A stretch of DNA of 18,957 nt from DATFQI01 sp035264365. Lineage in GTDB: Bacteria; Actinomycetota; Thermoleophilia; Solirubrobacterales; Solirubrobacteraceae. The position numbers and the translations under genes are program-made. The stretch covers positions 1 to 18,957 of the forward strand of contig DATFQI010000244.1 in NCBI GenBank assembly GCA_035264365.1, given 5' to 3'. Numbering within the stretch: the first letter of the stretch is position 1; each line of letters starts with the position of its first letter. The notes beneath the pieces are model-generated. The model saw nothing but the letters and a program-made list of their open reading frames with translations. It was not told the DNA's origin and ran no database searches. This document shows, one piece after another, positions 5,831 through 13,900 of this stretch.

Positions 5831-8582
5831 GTGGCTCAGCCGCCCGACGCGCGCGACGGACCCGTCCTGCGCGGGCGTGGGCGCGAGTCTGCGTCGCTCG
5901 ACGCCCTCCTCAACGGGGTGCGCGCGGGCCGGAGCGGCGTGCTCGTCCTGCGCGGCGAGCCCGGTGTGGGGAAGTCGGCGCTGCTCGAATCGGCGACGTC
6001 GGCGGTACCGGGCGTGCGGGTGCTGCGGGCCGCCGGCATCGAGTCCGAGATGGAGCTGGCCTTCGCCGGGCTGCATCAGCTGTGCGTGCCGATCGTCGAT
6101 CGGCTCGACCGATTGCCCGACCCGCAGCGCGATGCGCTGGGTTCCGCGTTCGGGCTGACCGCCGGAGTCGGTCCTGACCGCTTCCTGGTCGGCCTCGCGG
6201 TGCTCACGCTCCTCTCCGACGCCGCGGGCGAGCAGCCGCTCGTGTGCGTCGTCGACGACCTGCAGTGGCTCGATCGCGCCTCACGCGAGACGCTCGCCTT
6301 CGTGGCGCGCCGCCTGCTGGCCGACCCCGTGGGGATGATCCTGGCGACCCGGGAGACCGCGGACGAGCTGACCGGCTTGCCGGAGCTGGCCGTGGCCGGC
6401 CTGAGCGTCGGCCACGCTCGCGCGTTGCTGGACTCGGTGTTCCCGGCTCCCGTCGACGAGCACGTCCGCGACCGGATCCTCGGAGACCCGGGGCAACCCG
6501 CTCGCGCTGCTCGAGCTCTCCAGGGGGGTCACCTCGGCCGAGCTCGCGGGCTTCGCCACCGCCGACGCATCGCTCGCGACCCGCATCGAGGCGAGCTTCC
6601 AGCAGCGTGTCGAGCCGCTGCCGGCCGACACGCGCCGGCTCCTCCTGGCGGCCGCCGCCGACCCGTCGGGCGACGTGGCGCTCCTGCGCCGTGCGTGCGA
6701 GCAGCTCGGGCTCAGCGCGGATGCGGCGGTCCTGCCCGCCTCCGATGCCGGATTGTTCACCCTCGGCGCGCGAGCGACGTTCTTCCATCCGCTCGTGCGC
6801 TCGGCCGTCTACCGCACCGCGACGACCGAGGCGCGGGCCGAGGTCCACCGGGCCCTTGCGGAGGCGACCGATCCCCAGCGGGCTCCCGAGCAGCGCGCCT
6901 GGCATCGGGCGCAGGCGTCGACCGAGCCCGACGAGGACGTCGCCCAGGAGCTGGAGCGCTGCGCGAGCCGCGCGGGCGGGCGCGGCGGGCTCGCCGCCGC
7001 CGCCGCGCTCCTCGAGCGCTCCGTCGCGCTGACCGTGGATCCGGCACGGCGGACCGAGCGAGCGCTCGCGGCCGCGCAGGCCCAACACATCGCCGGCGCT
7101 CCCGACGCCGCACTCGATCTGCTGGCGATCGCGGACCTGGGGCCGCTCGACGAGCTGCAGCGCGCGCGGGCAGAGCGGCTGCGGGCGCGGCTGGCCTTCG
7201 CGCAGCGGCGCGGGAGCGACGCGCCGCCGCTGTTGCTGCGGGCGGCGAAGCGGTTGCAGCCGCTCGACCCGGCCCTCGCCCGCGAGACCTACCTGGAGAC
7301 GCTCGCCGCGGCGCTGACGACCGGTGCGCGCGATTCGCTGACGCAGGCGTTCGAGGCGCTCCGCGCGACGCCGTCGCCATCTCCGGTCCGGGCCACCGAG
7401 CTGCTGATGATCGGTCAGGCGCTCAGGGTCATCGAGGGCGGAGCCGCCGGGACGCCGGTCCTCAAGCGCGCGCTCCGCGCGTTCCGCAGCGAGCCGCTCG
7501 AAGGGGAGGACGAGATGGGCGGACTGCTGTTCGCGTGCTCCGTCGCGCAAGCCATCTGGGACGACGAGAGCTGGGGGGCACTGCCGTCCAGGTACGCCTC
7601 GCTGGCTCGTGAGTCAGGCGCGCTCGCCGTCCTGCCGATCGCACTGGAGATGCAGTGCGCGAGCCAGGTCGACGCGGGGCAGCTGGCCGCCGCGCAGGCG
7701 TCGATCGAGGAGGCCGAGGCCATCGCGGACGCGACCGGCAGCCCGCCGATGCACGACGGGGCAGTGCGCCTGGCGGCGTGGCGCGGCGCCCAGCGTCCGG
7801 CGCTCGAGCGCGTGGAAGCCGCGATCCGGGACGCGACGGACAGGGGGGAGAAGACCTCGATCACCGGCGCCGAGTACGCCGCCGCGGTCCTCTACAACGG
7901 CTTGGGCCGCCACGAGGCGGCTCTCGGCGCGGCTCGGCGCGCGTGTGAGCACCACCCGGCAAAGGCGTATCCGAGGGCGCTGAGCGAGATGGTCGAGGCG
8001 GCCGCCCGCAGCGGCGAGCGCGAGATCGCCGCCCGGGCCCTCGGTCAGCTCGAGGAGGGGACGACGGTCAGCGGCACGGACTGGGCACTCGGCGTCGAGG
8101 CGCGGGCGCGCGCGCTGATCAGCGAGGCCGATGCCGCGGACGCCCTCTACCGCGAGGCGATCGAGCGGCTCGGCCGGACGGGGGTCCGCGCCGAGCACGC
8201 CCGCGCCCGGCTCCTCTACGGGGAATGGCTCCGCCGCGGCCGCCGCCGGCTGGAGGCGAGGGCCGAGCTGCGCGCAGCGCACGAGTCCTTCATCGCGATC
8301 GGCGCCGCGGCGTTCGCCGCGCGCGCGGCACGCGAGCTGCTGGCGACCGGCGAGACGGCGCGCAAGCGCACCGTCGAGACGAGCGACCGGCTGACCCCAC
8401 AGGAGACGCAGATCGCGCAGCTCGCCCGCGACGGTCTGTCGAATCCGGAGATCGGCTCGCGGCTGTTCATCAGCCCCCGCACCGTCGAGTACCACCTGCG
8501 CAAGGTGTTCAGCAAGCTCGACATCGCCTCCCGCAGCCAGCTCGAGCAGGCGCTGCCCACCGAGCCGCAGCCCGTGTCCTGA
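5831..8582 (+). pseudogene. LuxR-family LAL-type (MalT-like) ATPase regulator, split by one frameshift
   Basis: Frame 1 (GTG 5831 to about 6482) encodes an AAA-type ATPase: RGRGRESASLDALL, Walker A GEPGVGKS at 42-49, and a Walker B-like VCVVDDLQWLD near residue 140. It loses homology after RDRILGD. From about 6483 another frame takes over with ETRGNPLALLELSRG and runs without a stop to 8582; the last methionine-compatible start in that frame is the GTG at 6675. This second part holds an Ala/Arg-rich helical (TPR-like) middle and a C-terminal LuxR helix-turn-helix (LTPQETQIAQLARDGLSNPE, then SPRTVEYHLRKVFSKL). Members use ATP and an unknown inducer to activate transcription. The intact paralogue at 11006-13759 reads RIVAETRGNPLALLELPRG here, so a single +1 or -2 shift between 6477 and 6490 explains the break. 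It is either a recent lesion or an indel error. A free C-terminal DNA-binding fragment starting at 6675 is possible. Confidence 0.85.
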
Positions 8583-8617
8583 GCTTCCGCGGCCGGGGAG
8601 GCCGAGGCGCGCCAGGG

Positions 8618-9355
8618 CTAGGCGGCGGCCACGCCGAGCGCCGTATCGCGCCAGAGCCGCCTCGCCGCCTCGAGGATCAGCTGCGCCGTGGCCTCGGGGT
8701 GCGAGACGGGGACCGCATGGGACGCGCCTGAGATCTCGATCGTGCCGAGGGCGCCGGCGCGCTCGGCCATGAAGCGCTGGGCGGCCGCCGGGATGCTCCG
8801 GTCCTCCGTGCCGAACAGGAACCACGCAGGCCGCTCCTTCCACAGCGGGCGCGCGCCCGACGGCTCGGAGAGCGCCTCCTGCGTGACCGGTCGCTGCGTG
8901 GCGGCCATCCGCGCCGCCTGGGCCTCCGGCAGGTCGGCGGCGAACTGCGCGTGGAAGTGCTCCGGCGAGATGTACAGGTCGGTCGTGCCGTCGCCGAGCG
9001 GGACCGGCCGCAGCGAGTCGGCGAGCGTGCTGCCCGGGTAGAGCCCCGTGAGCGTGGCGGTGCTCTCGCCAGGTGCGGGTGCGAAGCCGGCGACGTAGAC
9101 GAGCCCGGCGATCGCGCCCGCGCCGGCGTCGACGTTGGAGATCACGGCGCCGCCGTAGGAGTGCCCCACCAGCACCACCGGTCCGTCGATCGTGCGGACC
9201 AGATCGCCGACGGCGGCAGCGTCGGAGGCGAGCCCCCGCAGCGGGGCGGCGGCGGCGATCACCGGGTTGCCCGCGCGCAGCAGCAGATCGATCACCCGGC
9301 CCCAGCTCGCCGACTCCGCGAACGCGCCGTGGACGAGCACGATGGTGGGTCTCAC
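8618..9355 (-). CDS. Alpha/beta hydrolase (esterase-like)
   Basis: A 245-residue cytoplasmic alpha/beta-hydrolase. VLVHGAF (6-12) supplies the oxyanion region, and GHSYGG gives the nucleophile S66. D185 (FGTEDRSIP) and H213 (SGASHAVPVSHPE) are the likely rest of the triad. The short cap and HGAF start resemble the plant methyl-esterase/salicylate-binding esterase branch and its bacterial relatives, whose substrates are mostly unknown. The GTG at 9355 has an AGAGGA about 7 bases upstream and overlaps the TGA of the upstream 27-codon frame (GTGA), which suggests translational coupling. The gene converges on the broken LAL regulator with a 35-base gap. Confidence 0.88.
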   Translation of the reverse strand: MRPTIVLVHGAFAESASWGRVIDLLLRAGNPVIAAAAPLRGLASDAAAVGDLVRTIDGPVVLVGHSYGGAVISNVDAGAGAIAGLVYVAGFAPAPGESTATLTGLYPGSTLADSLRPVPLGDGTTDLYISPEHFHAQFAADLPEAQAARMAATQRPVTQEALSEPSGARPLWKERPAWFLFGTEDRSIPAAAQRFMAERAGALGTIEISGASHAVPVSHPEATAQLILEAARRLWRDTALGVAAA

Positions 9356-9435
9356 GAGGCGATCCTCTTACGCCGGAGGTTGTCGACGACGATCGGGGTG
9401 GTCTCTGTGACGGCCTTGGGCGTGATCATGGCCAT
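9352..9435 (-). CDS. Small 27-residue reading frame coupled to the hydrolase
   Basis: The peptide begins MAMITPKAVTETTPIVV and ends DNLRRKRIAS: a hydrophilic chain with a TTPIVV strand and a basic tail. I do not recognise it. Its ATG overlaps the stop of the preceding small frame (TGATG), and its TGA overlaps the GTG of the hydrolase (GTGA). No strong Shine-Dalgarno is present, so translation would depend on coupling. Exact stop-start overlaps on both sides argue for real translation. It could equally be the 3' half of a single small gene that has frameshifted, or a leader peptide with no separate function. Confidence 0.4.
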   Translation of the reverse strand: MAMITPKAVTETTPIVVDNLRRKRIAS

Positions 9436-9518
9436 CACCCGCGACTGCCGAGGTGGCGCGCCGGCTTGCCCGTGGGATCCAGAGCTGGATCCGGTGCGAC
9501 GTGATCGGTCGTGCCCAT
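9435..9518 (-). CDS. Small 27-residue reading frame with a strong ribosome site
   Basis: The peptide begins MGTTDHVAPDPALDP and ends TGKPARHLGSRG; it is polar and Pro-rich with no helix or membrane segment. It is preceded by AAGGAGA about 5 bases before the ATG at 9518, one of the best Shine-Dalgarno sequences in the window. Its TGA overlaps the next ATG by one base. Together these make it the likely translational entry point of a three-frame unit ending in the hydrolase. I do not recognise the peptide; a leader role is as likely as an independent product. Confidence 0.4.
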   Translation of the reverse strand: MGTTDHVAPDPALDPTGKPARHLGSRG

Positions 9519-9569
9519 CGGGTCTCCTTGCGCCGTGGCCAGTGAGAGTGGTTCGAAGGTATGCGCGGT

Positions 9570-9587
9570 CGGTCGCCCAATCGACCG
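9570..9587. repeat. Inverted repeat in a divergent promoter region
   Basis: CGGTCG and CGACCG arms of six bases flank a six-base spacer (CCCAAT) in the 136-base gap between the divergent mini-ORF/hydrolase unit and the gene at 9655. The position suits an operator for either side, but the arms are short and the region is GC-rich, so chance is a real alternative. Confidence 0.3.
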
Positions 9588-9641
9588 GCGTCGCTTCTCA
9601 CCCGATCGGGCGTCGCGCTTGGCGCGAGCAGCGGGCGCCCG

Positions 9642-9647
9642 TAGCGT
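9642..9647 (+). promoter_or_regulatory. Candidate -10 box (TAGCGT) seven bases before a GTG start
   Basis: TAGCGT fits TANNNT and lies seven bases upstream of the GTG at 9655, with no Shine-Dalgarno between. This is another instance of the leaderless-type layout seen in this window. Confidence 0.35.
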
Positions 9648-9654
9648 CGCCGGC

Positions 9655-9984
9655 GTGACCTCATCGGTCGAGACCCTCATCTCCGCGGTCGAGCGGCTGC
9701 CGGCCGTCACAGTGCAGATCCACGACGAGGCGCGCTCGGCCCGCGTCCACGTGGGAGCACGCCAGGTCGCGAGCATCGACCTCCGCGACGGCGCCCTGCT
9801 CGTCCACGCCCCGGTCGAGAGGAGGCCGATCCTCCAGCGGGCCTTTCCGTCGTGTCGCCCGGCCGCGGACGGGATCGCCTTCGACCTCGCCGACCCTCGC
9901 GGCCATGAGGAAGGTCTCGCGGCGCTCCGCGGGCGCGTGAACGCGGAGCGCCTGGGCTGGCAGCTGGACGTCGCCTCGCCCTGA
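9655..9984 (+). CDS. Small protein of unknown function, possibly DUF5519/luciferase-domain-like
   Basis: A 109-residue soluble protein. It runs SVETLISAVERLPAV at the start, then HVGARQVASIDLRDGALLVH and PVERRPILQRAF in the middle, and LADPRGHEEGLAALRGRV near the end. The order (amphipathic helix, paired strands around an R-x-V-A-S-I-D turn, short helix, C-terminal helix) faintly recalls the small domain annotated as luciferase-like/DUF5519 in bacteria, but I cannot confirm it. No catalytic residues, signal peptide or membrane segment are visible. The GTG at 9655 is favoured because the plausible -10 box is only seven bases upstream and the protein pattern starts there. It converges on the small minus-strand gene at 10014 with a 29-base gap. 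Confidence 0.7.
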   Translation: MTSSVETLISAVERLPAVTVQIHDEARSARVHVGARQVASIDLRDGALLVHAPVERRPILQRAFPSCRPAADGIAFDLADPRGHEEGLAALRGRVNAERLGWQLDVASP

Positions 9985-10013
9985 GCTCGCCTCCCCGGCA
10001 CGCTCGGTCCCGA

Positions 10014-10301
10014 TCAGGCAGCCGCGAGCGCGTCGAGCTCGGACGGCCCGCAGGCCCACAGATCCGCCAGCAGCTCGTCCGCGCGCCCGGGCAGCCAGCG
10101 GCCCGAGTCGGCGAGGTGCCGGCACAGCGCCGTGACGTCGGCACGGGCGGCGAGCGTGCCGGCTCCCGGCTCGGCGGAGAACACCAGCGTGTCGGCGGCG
10201 AGGCGGATCCGGGCCTGCTCCGCCGGCAGCAGCTTGGCGGGCCCGATGTCCCGGAGCGTCTTGGTCACGCGCGCGTGGGCGCGGGCGCGGTTCGCGGTCA
10301 T
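10014..10301 (-). CDS. Small hypothetical protein
   Basis: A 95-residue, mostly helical, soluble protein: an Arg/Ala-rich start, then LRDIGPAKLLPAEQARIRLA, a short Ala/Gly linker, and HLADSGRWLPGRADELLADL near the end. The GPAKLLPxEQxRIRxAAD and SGRW...A..LL.DL.ACGP pieces feel familiar from unnamed actinobacterial proteins, but I know of no assigned function. The ATG at 10301 has GAGGAG about 7 bases upstream, a good Shine-Dalgarno. It is divergent, across 202 bases, from the CAP-domain gene. Confidence 0.7.
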   Translation of the reverse strand: MTANRARAHARVTKTLRDIGPAKLLPAEQARIRLAADTLVFSAEPGAGTLAARADVTALCRHLADSGRWLPGRADELLADLWACGPSELDALAAA

Positions 10302-10503
10302 GCCGTGCTCCTCTCGACGATGCTCATGGGTGGGACGCTCCCGCCCGTCACGCCGGATCACAAGAACGAACCGCGCACACGCGATCGGCGCCACGTGTCG
10401 CCGCGGCGCCCGGATCGGCGGCTGCGCGGCATGACAGCGAAGACCGCACGGTCGATCGGCGGTATCGCTTGCCGTACGCCGGGCCGGCCGGACGATCGAG
10501 GAC
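10302..10503. other. Divergent intergenic region with a partial third copy of the shared element
   Basis: No gene is supported here. Around 10374-10403 the sequence has GCAC, CGATCGGCG (10382-10390) and TCGCCG (10398-10403) at the same spacing as the upstream half of elements A and B, but no matching -10 box follows. The full copy B lies just downstream. An ATG at 10431 opens only an Arg-rich frame that overlaps the CAP gene and is not gene-like. Confidence 0.4.
10446..10496 (+). promoter_or_regulatory. Promoter-like element B upstream of the CAP-domain gene
   Basis: GCACG-N2-CGATCGGCG, then TTGCCG (10469-10474), a 16-base spacer and GACGAT (10491-10496), ending 7 bases before the ATG at 10504. 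Every internal distance equals that in element A before the universal stress protein gene. The downstream genes are unrelated, so shared control by one sigma factor or activator is the simplest reading. Confidence 0.55.
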
Positions 10504-11001
10504 ATGCCCCTACCCGGACTCCGCTTCGGCGTCGCGCTGATCACGGTCGCGCTGGTGGCGGCACGGCCCGCCGCCGGCGGCGCATCCCCGGTGCGCGTCG
10601 AGGTGGTCGAGCTGATCAACGCGGCGCGCGCCGCGCATGGCGCTCCGCCGCTGCGGCCGGACCCACGGCTGGCCCTCGCCGCCCGCCGCCACTCGCGCGA
10701 CATGGTGGCCCATCGCTATTTCTCGCACGACTCGCGAACCGGGGAGCTGTTCTCCGCGCGCATCGCGCGCACGGGCTGGATGCGGTCGCGCGCGCACTGG
10801 AGCGTCGGTGAGACGCTCGCCTGGGGCGTCGGCGCCAAGGCAGAGCCCCGCGCGATCGTGGCCGCGTGGCTCGCCAGCGCCGACCACCGCCGCATCGTGC
10901 TCGCTCCACGCTTCCACCTGGTCGGCACCGGGGTCGCCGGCGGGACGCCGTTCGGCTCGCGCCGCGCGGGCCGGACCTTCACGGCGGACTTCGGCGGCTA
11001 G
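10504..11001 (+). CDS. Secreted CAP-domain protein (SCP/YkwD-like)
   Basis: A 165-residue protein with a hydrophobic signal-like segment at about 8-25 and a likely cleavage after the Ala/Gly-rich GGA near 27. The CAP domain starts at VELINAARAAHGAPPLRPDP and carries the usual cleft residues: H63 (AARRHSRDM), H75 (YFSHDS), E103 (VGETLAWG) and H128 in W-x-x-S-x-x-HR. Bacterial CAP proteins are extracellular and their activity is largely unknown; lipid or sterol binding and peptidase-like roles have been proposed for the family. The ATG at 10504 follows promoter-like element B by only seven bases. The stop is four bases from the stop of the convergent intact LAL regulator, so the two 3' ends must share termination signals or overlap. 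Confidence 0.9.
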   Translation: MPLPGLRFGVALITVALVAARPAAGGASPVRVEVVELINAARAAHGAPPLRPDPRLALAARRHSRDMVAHRYFSHDSRTGELFSARIARTGWMRSRAHWSVGETLAWGVGAKAEPRAIVAAWLASADHRRIVLAPRFHLVGTGVAGGTPFGSRRAGRTFTADFGG

Positions 11002-11005
11002 GGGC

Positions 11006-13759
11006 TCAGCCGGCCACGCCCGCGCCCGCCGGTGCCTCGAGCACCAGGGCCAGCTCGTTGCGCGAGGCCACCCCGAGCCTCTCGAACACCTTGTGCAGGT
11101 GGTACTCGACGGTGCGGGGCGAAAGGAAGAGACGGGCGCCGATCTCCGGGTTGGTCATGCCGTCGCGGGCGAGCCGCGCGATCTCCGCCTGCTGAGCGGT
11201 CAGGTCGCCTCCACGCCCCAGCGAGCGGCGCCGGGCCGGCGCGCCGGCGCCCGGCAATCCCTTCGCGGCGCGGGCGGCGAACGCCTCGATGCCGCGGGAG
11301 GCGAACATGTCGTGCGCGCGCCCGAGCTGCTCGCGGGCGTCGGCGCGCCGGCCCGTGCGCGTCAGCCACTCGCCGTAGAGCAGGTGGGAGCGCGCGAGCG
11401 CGACCTGCAGGGGCGTGCCCGTGAACCGCTCGATCGCCTCCCGGTAGAGGTCCTCGGCGGCGCCCGCGCGGGACAGCAGCGCGCGCGAGCGCGCCTCGAT
11501 CCCCAGTGCCCAGTCGCTGCCACTGGCCTGCGTCATCGCCGAGAGCCGCTCGAGGGCCTCGCCGGCCACCTGGTCCTCACCGCTGCGCACGGCGGCCTCC
11601 ACCAACTCGTGCAGCCACAGGGTCGACCACAGCTCCTCGGGGTGGGCGTCCGCCCGCTGCGCCGACCGCAATGCCTCCCGATGCCGGCCGAGCGAGTTGA
11701 GGATGACGGCGGTCACCCACTCCGTGAACGTCAGGGCCATGCCCTCCCCGCCGGCCAGCGCGTCCTGCGACGCGGCCTCGATGAGCCGGGTCGCCGCGTC
11801 GGTGCGACCCTCCCATCCGGCCACCGCCACCGCGCCGTACGGAGGCAACCGGGTGCCCGCGGCCGCGGTGATCGCCTCGAGCTCCTGCACGAGCGAGCGC
11901 GCCGCGGCGAGGTCGCCGCCGTTCAGATGCACGCCGATCCGCGAGCTGAGCGCGATCGGCAGCACGGAAAGCGCCCCCGAGTCACGGGCCAGCGCGACCT
12001 GGCGGCGGGAGAGCACCTCCCAGCTCTCGTAGTCCCACAGCACGATGGCGGCGTGGCAGGCGAGCCAGAGCCACCGGAGCTCCTCCTCGGGCGTGACCGG
12101 ACCCGTGCGGAACGCGTCGATGGCCCGCCGCAGGAGGGGCACGCCGGCGGGATAGCCCTCGGTGATCTGCAGCGTCAGGCCGTCGAGCAGCAGGTCGGCG
12201 GCCGACGGCTGCGGTGCCGGTGGCGCCGCGCGTGCCGCTCTCGCCGCCTCGAGCGGACCGGCGCCGACCGCAAGGCGGCCGGCGTAGAGCGCGGCCACGA
12301 GCGCCTCGAGGTACGTGTCACGGGCCAGCCGCAGGTCGAGCCGTTCGAGCTGCCCGGCCGCCTTCAGCAGCAGTGGGGGCGCATCGGTGCTGCGCCGCGC
12401 GGCGAACGCGATCTGACCGCGCAACAGGCCGGCCCGCGCGCGCGAGAGCTCGTCGAGCGGTCCGGACTCGGCCAGCGCCACGAGCGCGAGCGCGGGATCG
12501 GGAGCTCCCGCGCCGAGCTTGGCCTGCGCCGCGGCGAGCGCCCGACCGGCGCGGCCTGCGGCATCTTCGGTGAGCTCGGCAGCTCGCTCGAGGAAGGCGG
12601 CCGCGGCGGCCATGCCGCCGCGGGCCTGCGCGCGCTCGGCCGAACGCTCGAGCTCCTCGGCGACCGCGTCATCGGGGCCCGCGACGGCCTGCGCGCGGTG
12701 CCAGGCGCGCCGGTCGGGGTCCAGCCGCGGGTCCGTGGCGTCGGCCAGGGCGCGGTGGGCGCGCTGCCGTTCTTCCCGCGTGGCCGCCCCGTAGATCGCG
12801 GACCGGGCCAGCGGATGGCGGAAGCGCACCCTCGCCGCGAAGTCCACGAGCCCGGCGGCCGTGGCGGGTCCCGCGGCCGCGGGGCTGAGGCCGGCGTGCT
12901 CCGCCGCCCGCCAGACCAGAGCCGACTCGCCGACCGGATCGGCGGCGGCGAGCAGCGACAGCTGCCTGGTCTCCGCCGGGAGCGCGTCGAAACGCCGTTG
13001 GAAGCTCTCCTGGATCGTCCGCGAGAGCGGTACGGCGGCCGGCAGCCGGAAGCCGCCGGCGAGCTCCGCCGGGGAGATGCCGCGCGGCAGCTCGAGGAGC
13101 GCCAGCGGGTTGCCGCGGGTCTCGGCGACGATGCGGTCGCGGACGCGCTCGTCCAGCGGCCCGGTGATGACGGACGCGAGCAGCGCGCGGGCGTCGGGGT
13201 CTCGCAGCCCTGAGACCTCGATCTCCGGCAGGCCGCGGAGCTCCGCGTGCTCCTCCGTGCCGGCGAACAGCATCCCGACGGAGTCCTCGGCCAGCCGCCG
13301 GGCGACGAACGCGAGCGTCTGCAGCGAGGCGTGGTCGATCGACTGCGCGTTGTCGACCACGCACAGCAGCGGCCGGTCGGCGGCGGCCTCGCCGAGCAGG
13401 CTGAGCGCCGCGAGGCCGACCAGGAAGCGGTCGGGCGGCCCGCCCGTGCTCAGCCCGAACGCGGTCGCCAGGGCCTCGCGCTGGGGTGGGGGCAGTCGCT
13501 CGAGGTGGCCGAGCAGCGGCGCGCACAGCTGGTGCAGGCCCGCGAACGCGAGCTCCATCTCGGTGTCGATGCCCGCCGCGCGCACGACCCGCACGCCGGC
13601 GGCCGAGGCGACCGCGTGGTCCAGCAGCGCGGTCTTGCCCACCCCCGGCTCGCCGCGCAGCACCAGGGCCCGGCTCCCACCGCTGCGTACCGCGTCGAGC
13701 AGCCGGGCGATCGCCTGGCGCTCCCGGGCACGGCCTCTCAGCGTCGTCGCATCACCCAT
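11006..13759 (-). CDS. LuxR-family LAL-type (MalT-like) ATPase transcriptional regulator
   Basis: A 917-residue regulator of typical length for large ATP-binding LuxR (LAL) proteins. Order: N-terminal RGRARERQAIARLL, Walker A GEPGVGKT (36-43), a Walker B-like LLCVVDNAQSID, the sensor-like ETRGNPLALLELPRG, a long Ala/Leu/Arg-rich helical (TPR-like) middle, and a C-terminal GerE/LuxR helix-turn-helix (LTAQQAEIARLARDGMTNPE, then SPRTVEYHLHKVFERLG). Walker B has DN where the paralogue has DD, so hydrolysis may be weaker. Such proteins act as ATP- and inducer-dependent activators. The ATG at 13759 (MGDATTLRGRARERQ) is chosen because the family pattern starts there; a longer frame from 13807 adds an unlikely Pro-rich leader. 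No Shine-Dalgarno is seen; a TACGTT (13771-13776) lies 11 bases upstream. It is divergent from the LysR gene and is an intact paralogue of the regulator at 5831. Confidence 0.9.
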   Translation of the reverse strand: MGDATTLRGRARERQAIARLLDAVRSGGSRALVLRGEPGVGKTALLDHAVASAAGVRVVRAAGIDTEMELAFAGLHQLCAPLLGHLERLPPPQREALATAFGLSTGGPPDRFLVGLAALSLLGEAAADRPLLCVVDNAQSIDHASLQTLAFVARRLAEDSVGMLFAGTEEHAELRGLPEIEVSGLRDPDARALLASVITGPLDERVRDRIVAETRGNPLALLELPRGISPAELAGGFRLPAAVPLSRTIQESFQRRFDALPAETRQLSLLAAADPVGESALVWRAAEHAGLSPAAAGPATAAGLVDFAARVRFRHPLARSAIYGAATREERQRAHRALADATDPRLDPDRRAWHRAQAVAGPDDAVAEELERSAERAQARGGMAAAAAFLERAAELTEDAAGRAGRALAAAQAKLGAGAPDPALALVALAESGPLDELSRARAGLLRGQIAFAARRSTDAPPLLLKAAGQLERLDLRLARDTYLEALVAALYAGRLAVGAGPLEAARAARAAPPAPQPSAADLLLDGLTLQITEGYPAGVPLLRRAIDAFRTGPVTPEEELRWLWLACHAAIVLWDYESWEVLSRRQVALARDSGALSVLPIALSSRIGVHLNGGDLAAARSLVQELEAITAAAGTRLPPYGAVAVAGWEGRTDAATRLIEAASQDALAGGEGMALTFTEWVTAVILNSLGRHREALRSAQRADAHPEELWSTLWLHELVEAAVRSGEDQVAGEALERLSAMTQASGSDWALGIEARSRALLSRAGAAEDLYREAIERFTGTPLQVALARSHLLYGEWLTRTGRRADAREQLGRAHDMFASRGIEAFAARAAKGLPGAGAPARRRSLGRGGDLTAQQAEIARLARDGMTNPEIGARLFLSPRTVEYHLHKVFERLGVASRNELALVLEAPAGAGVAG

Positions 13760-13820
13760 CTCGCTTCGCGAACGTACCGGTGCCCCGTGCCCCTGCCAAG
13801 GCGGCACCGGTGAGTCCCCA

Positions 13821-13845
13821 GTCCCCAGTGCCCGTGACTAGGGAC
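13821..13845. promoter_or_regulatory. Imperfect inverted repeat between divergent LAL and LysR genes
   Basis: Arms GTCCCCAGT (13821-13829) and ACTAGGGAC (13837-13845) match at eight of nine positions around a seven-base spacer. An AGTCCCC block is also repeated directly just upstream (13813-13819). LysR-type regulators usually bind dyads upstream of their own, often divergent, promoters, so this is a candidate operator of the LysR protein at 13901. Confidence 0.45.
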
Positions 13846-13861
13846 CGACACGAGGGTGTCG
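13846..13861. promoter_or_regulatory. Perfect short palindrome upstream of the LysR gene
   Basis: CGACAC and GTGTCG form a perfect six-base dyad around GAGG, directly abutting the previous inverted repeat and 40 bases before the LysR start codon. It is a second candidate operator half or an RNA hairpin in the LysR leader. Confidence 0.4.
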
Positions 13862-13900
13862 CGGATGCGAGCGGGGAGGGCTGCGAGGAGACTGGCTCAC

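Noticed and set aside
6470..6500. Programmed ribosomal frameshifting in the LAL regulator
   Set aside because: I see no typical slippery heptamer or rare-codon/stop arrangement at the shift, and the intact paralogue has no shift; lesion or indel error is simpler.
10431..10811. A reading frame starting just after the partial third copy of the shared element
   Set aside because: The start position looked suggestive, but the product is Arg/Gly-rich and runs out of frame into the CAP gene.
10637..13213. An 858-residue plus-strand reading frame opposite the intact LAL regulator
   Set aside because: It lacks domain-like sequence and overlaps both the CAP gene and the LAL regulator, which carry diagnostic motifs.
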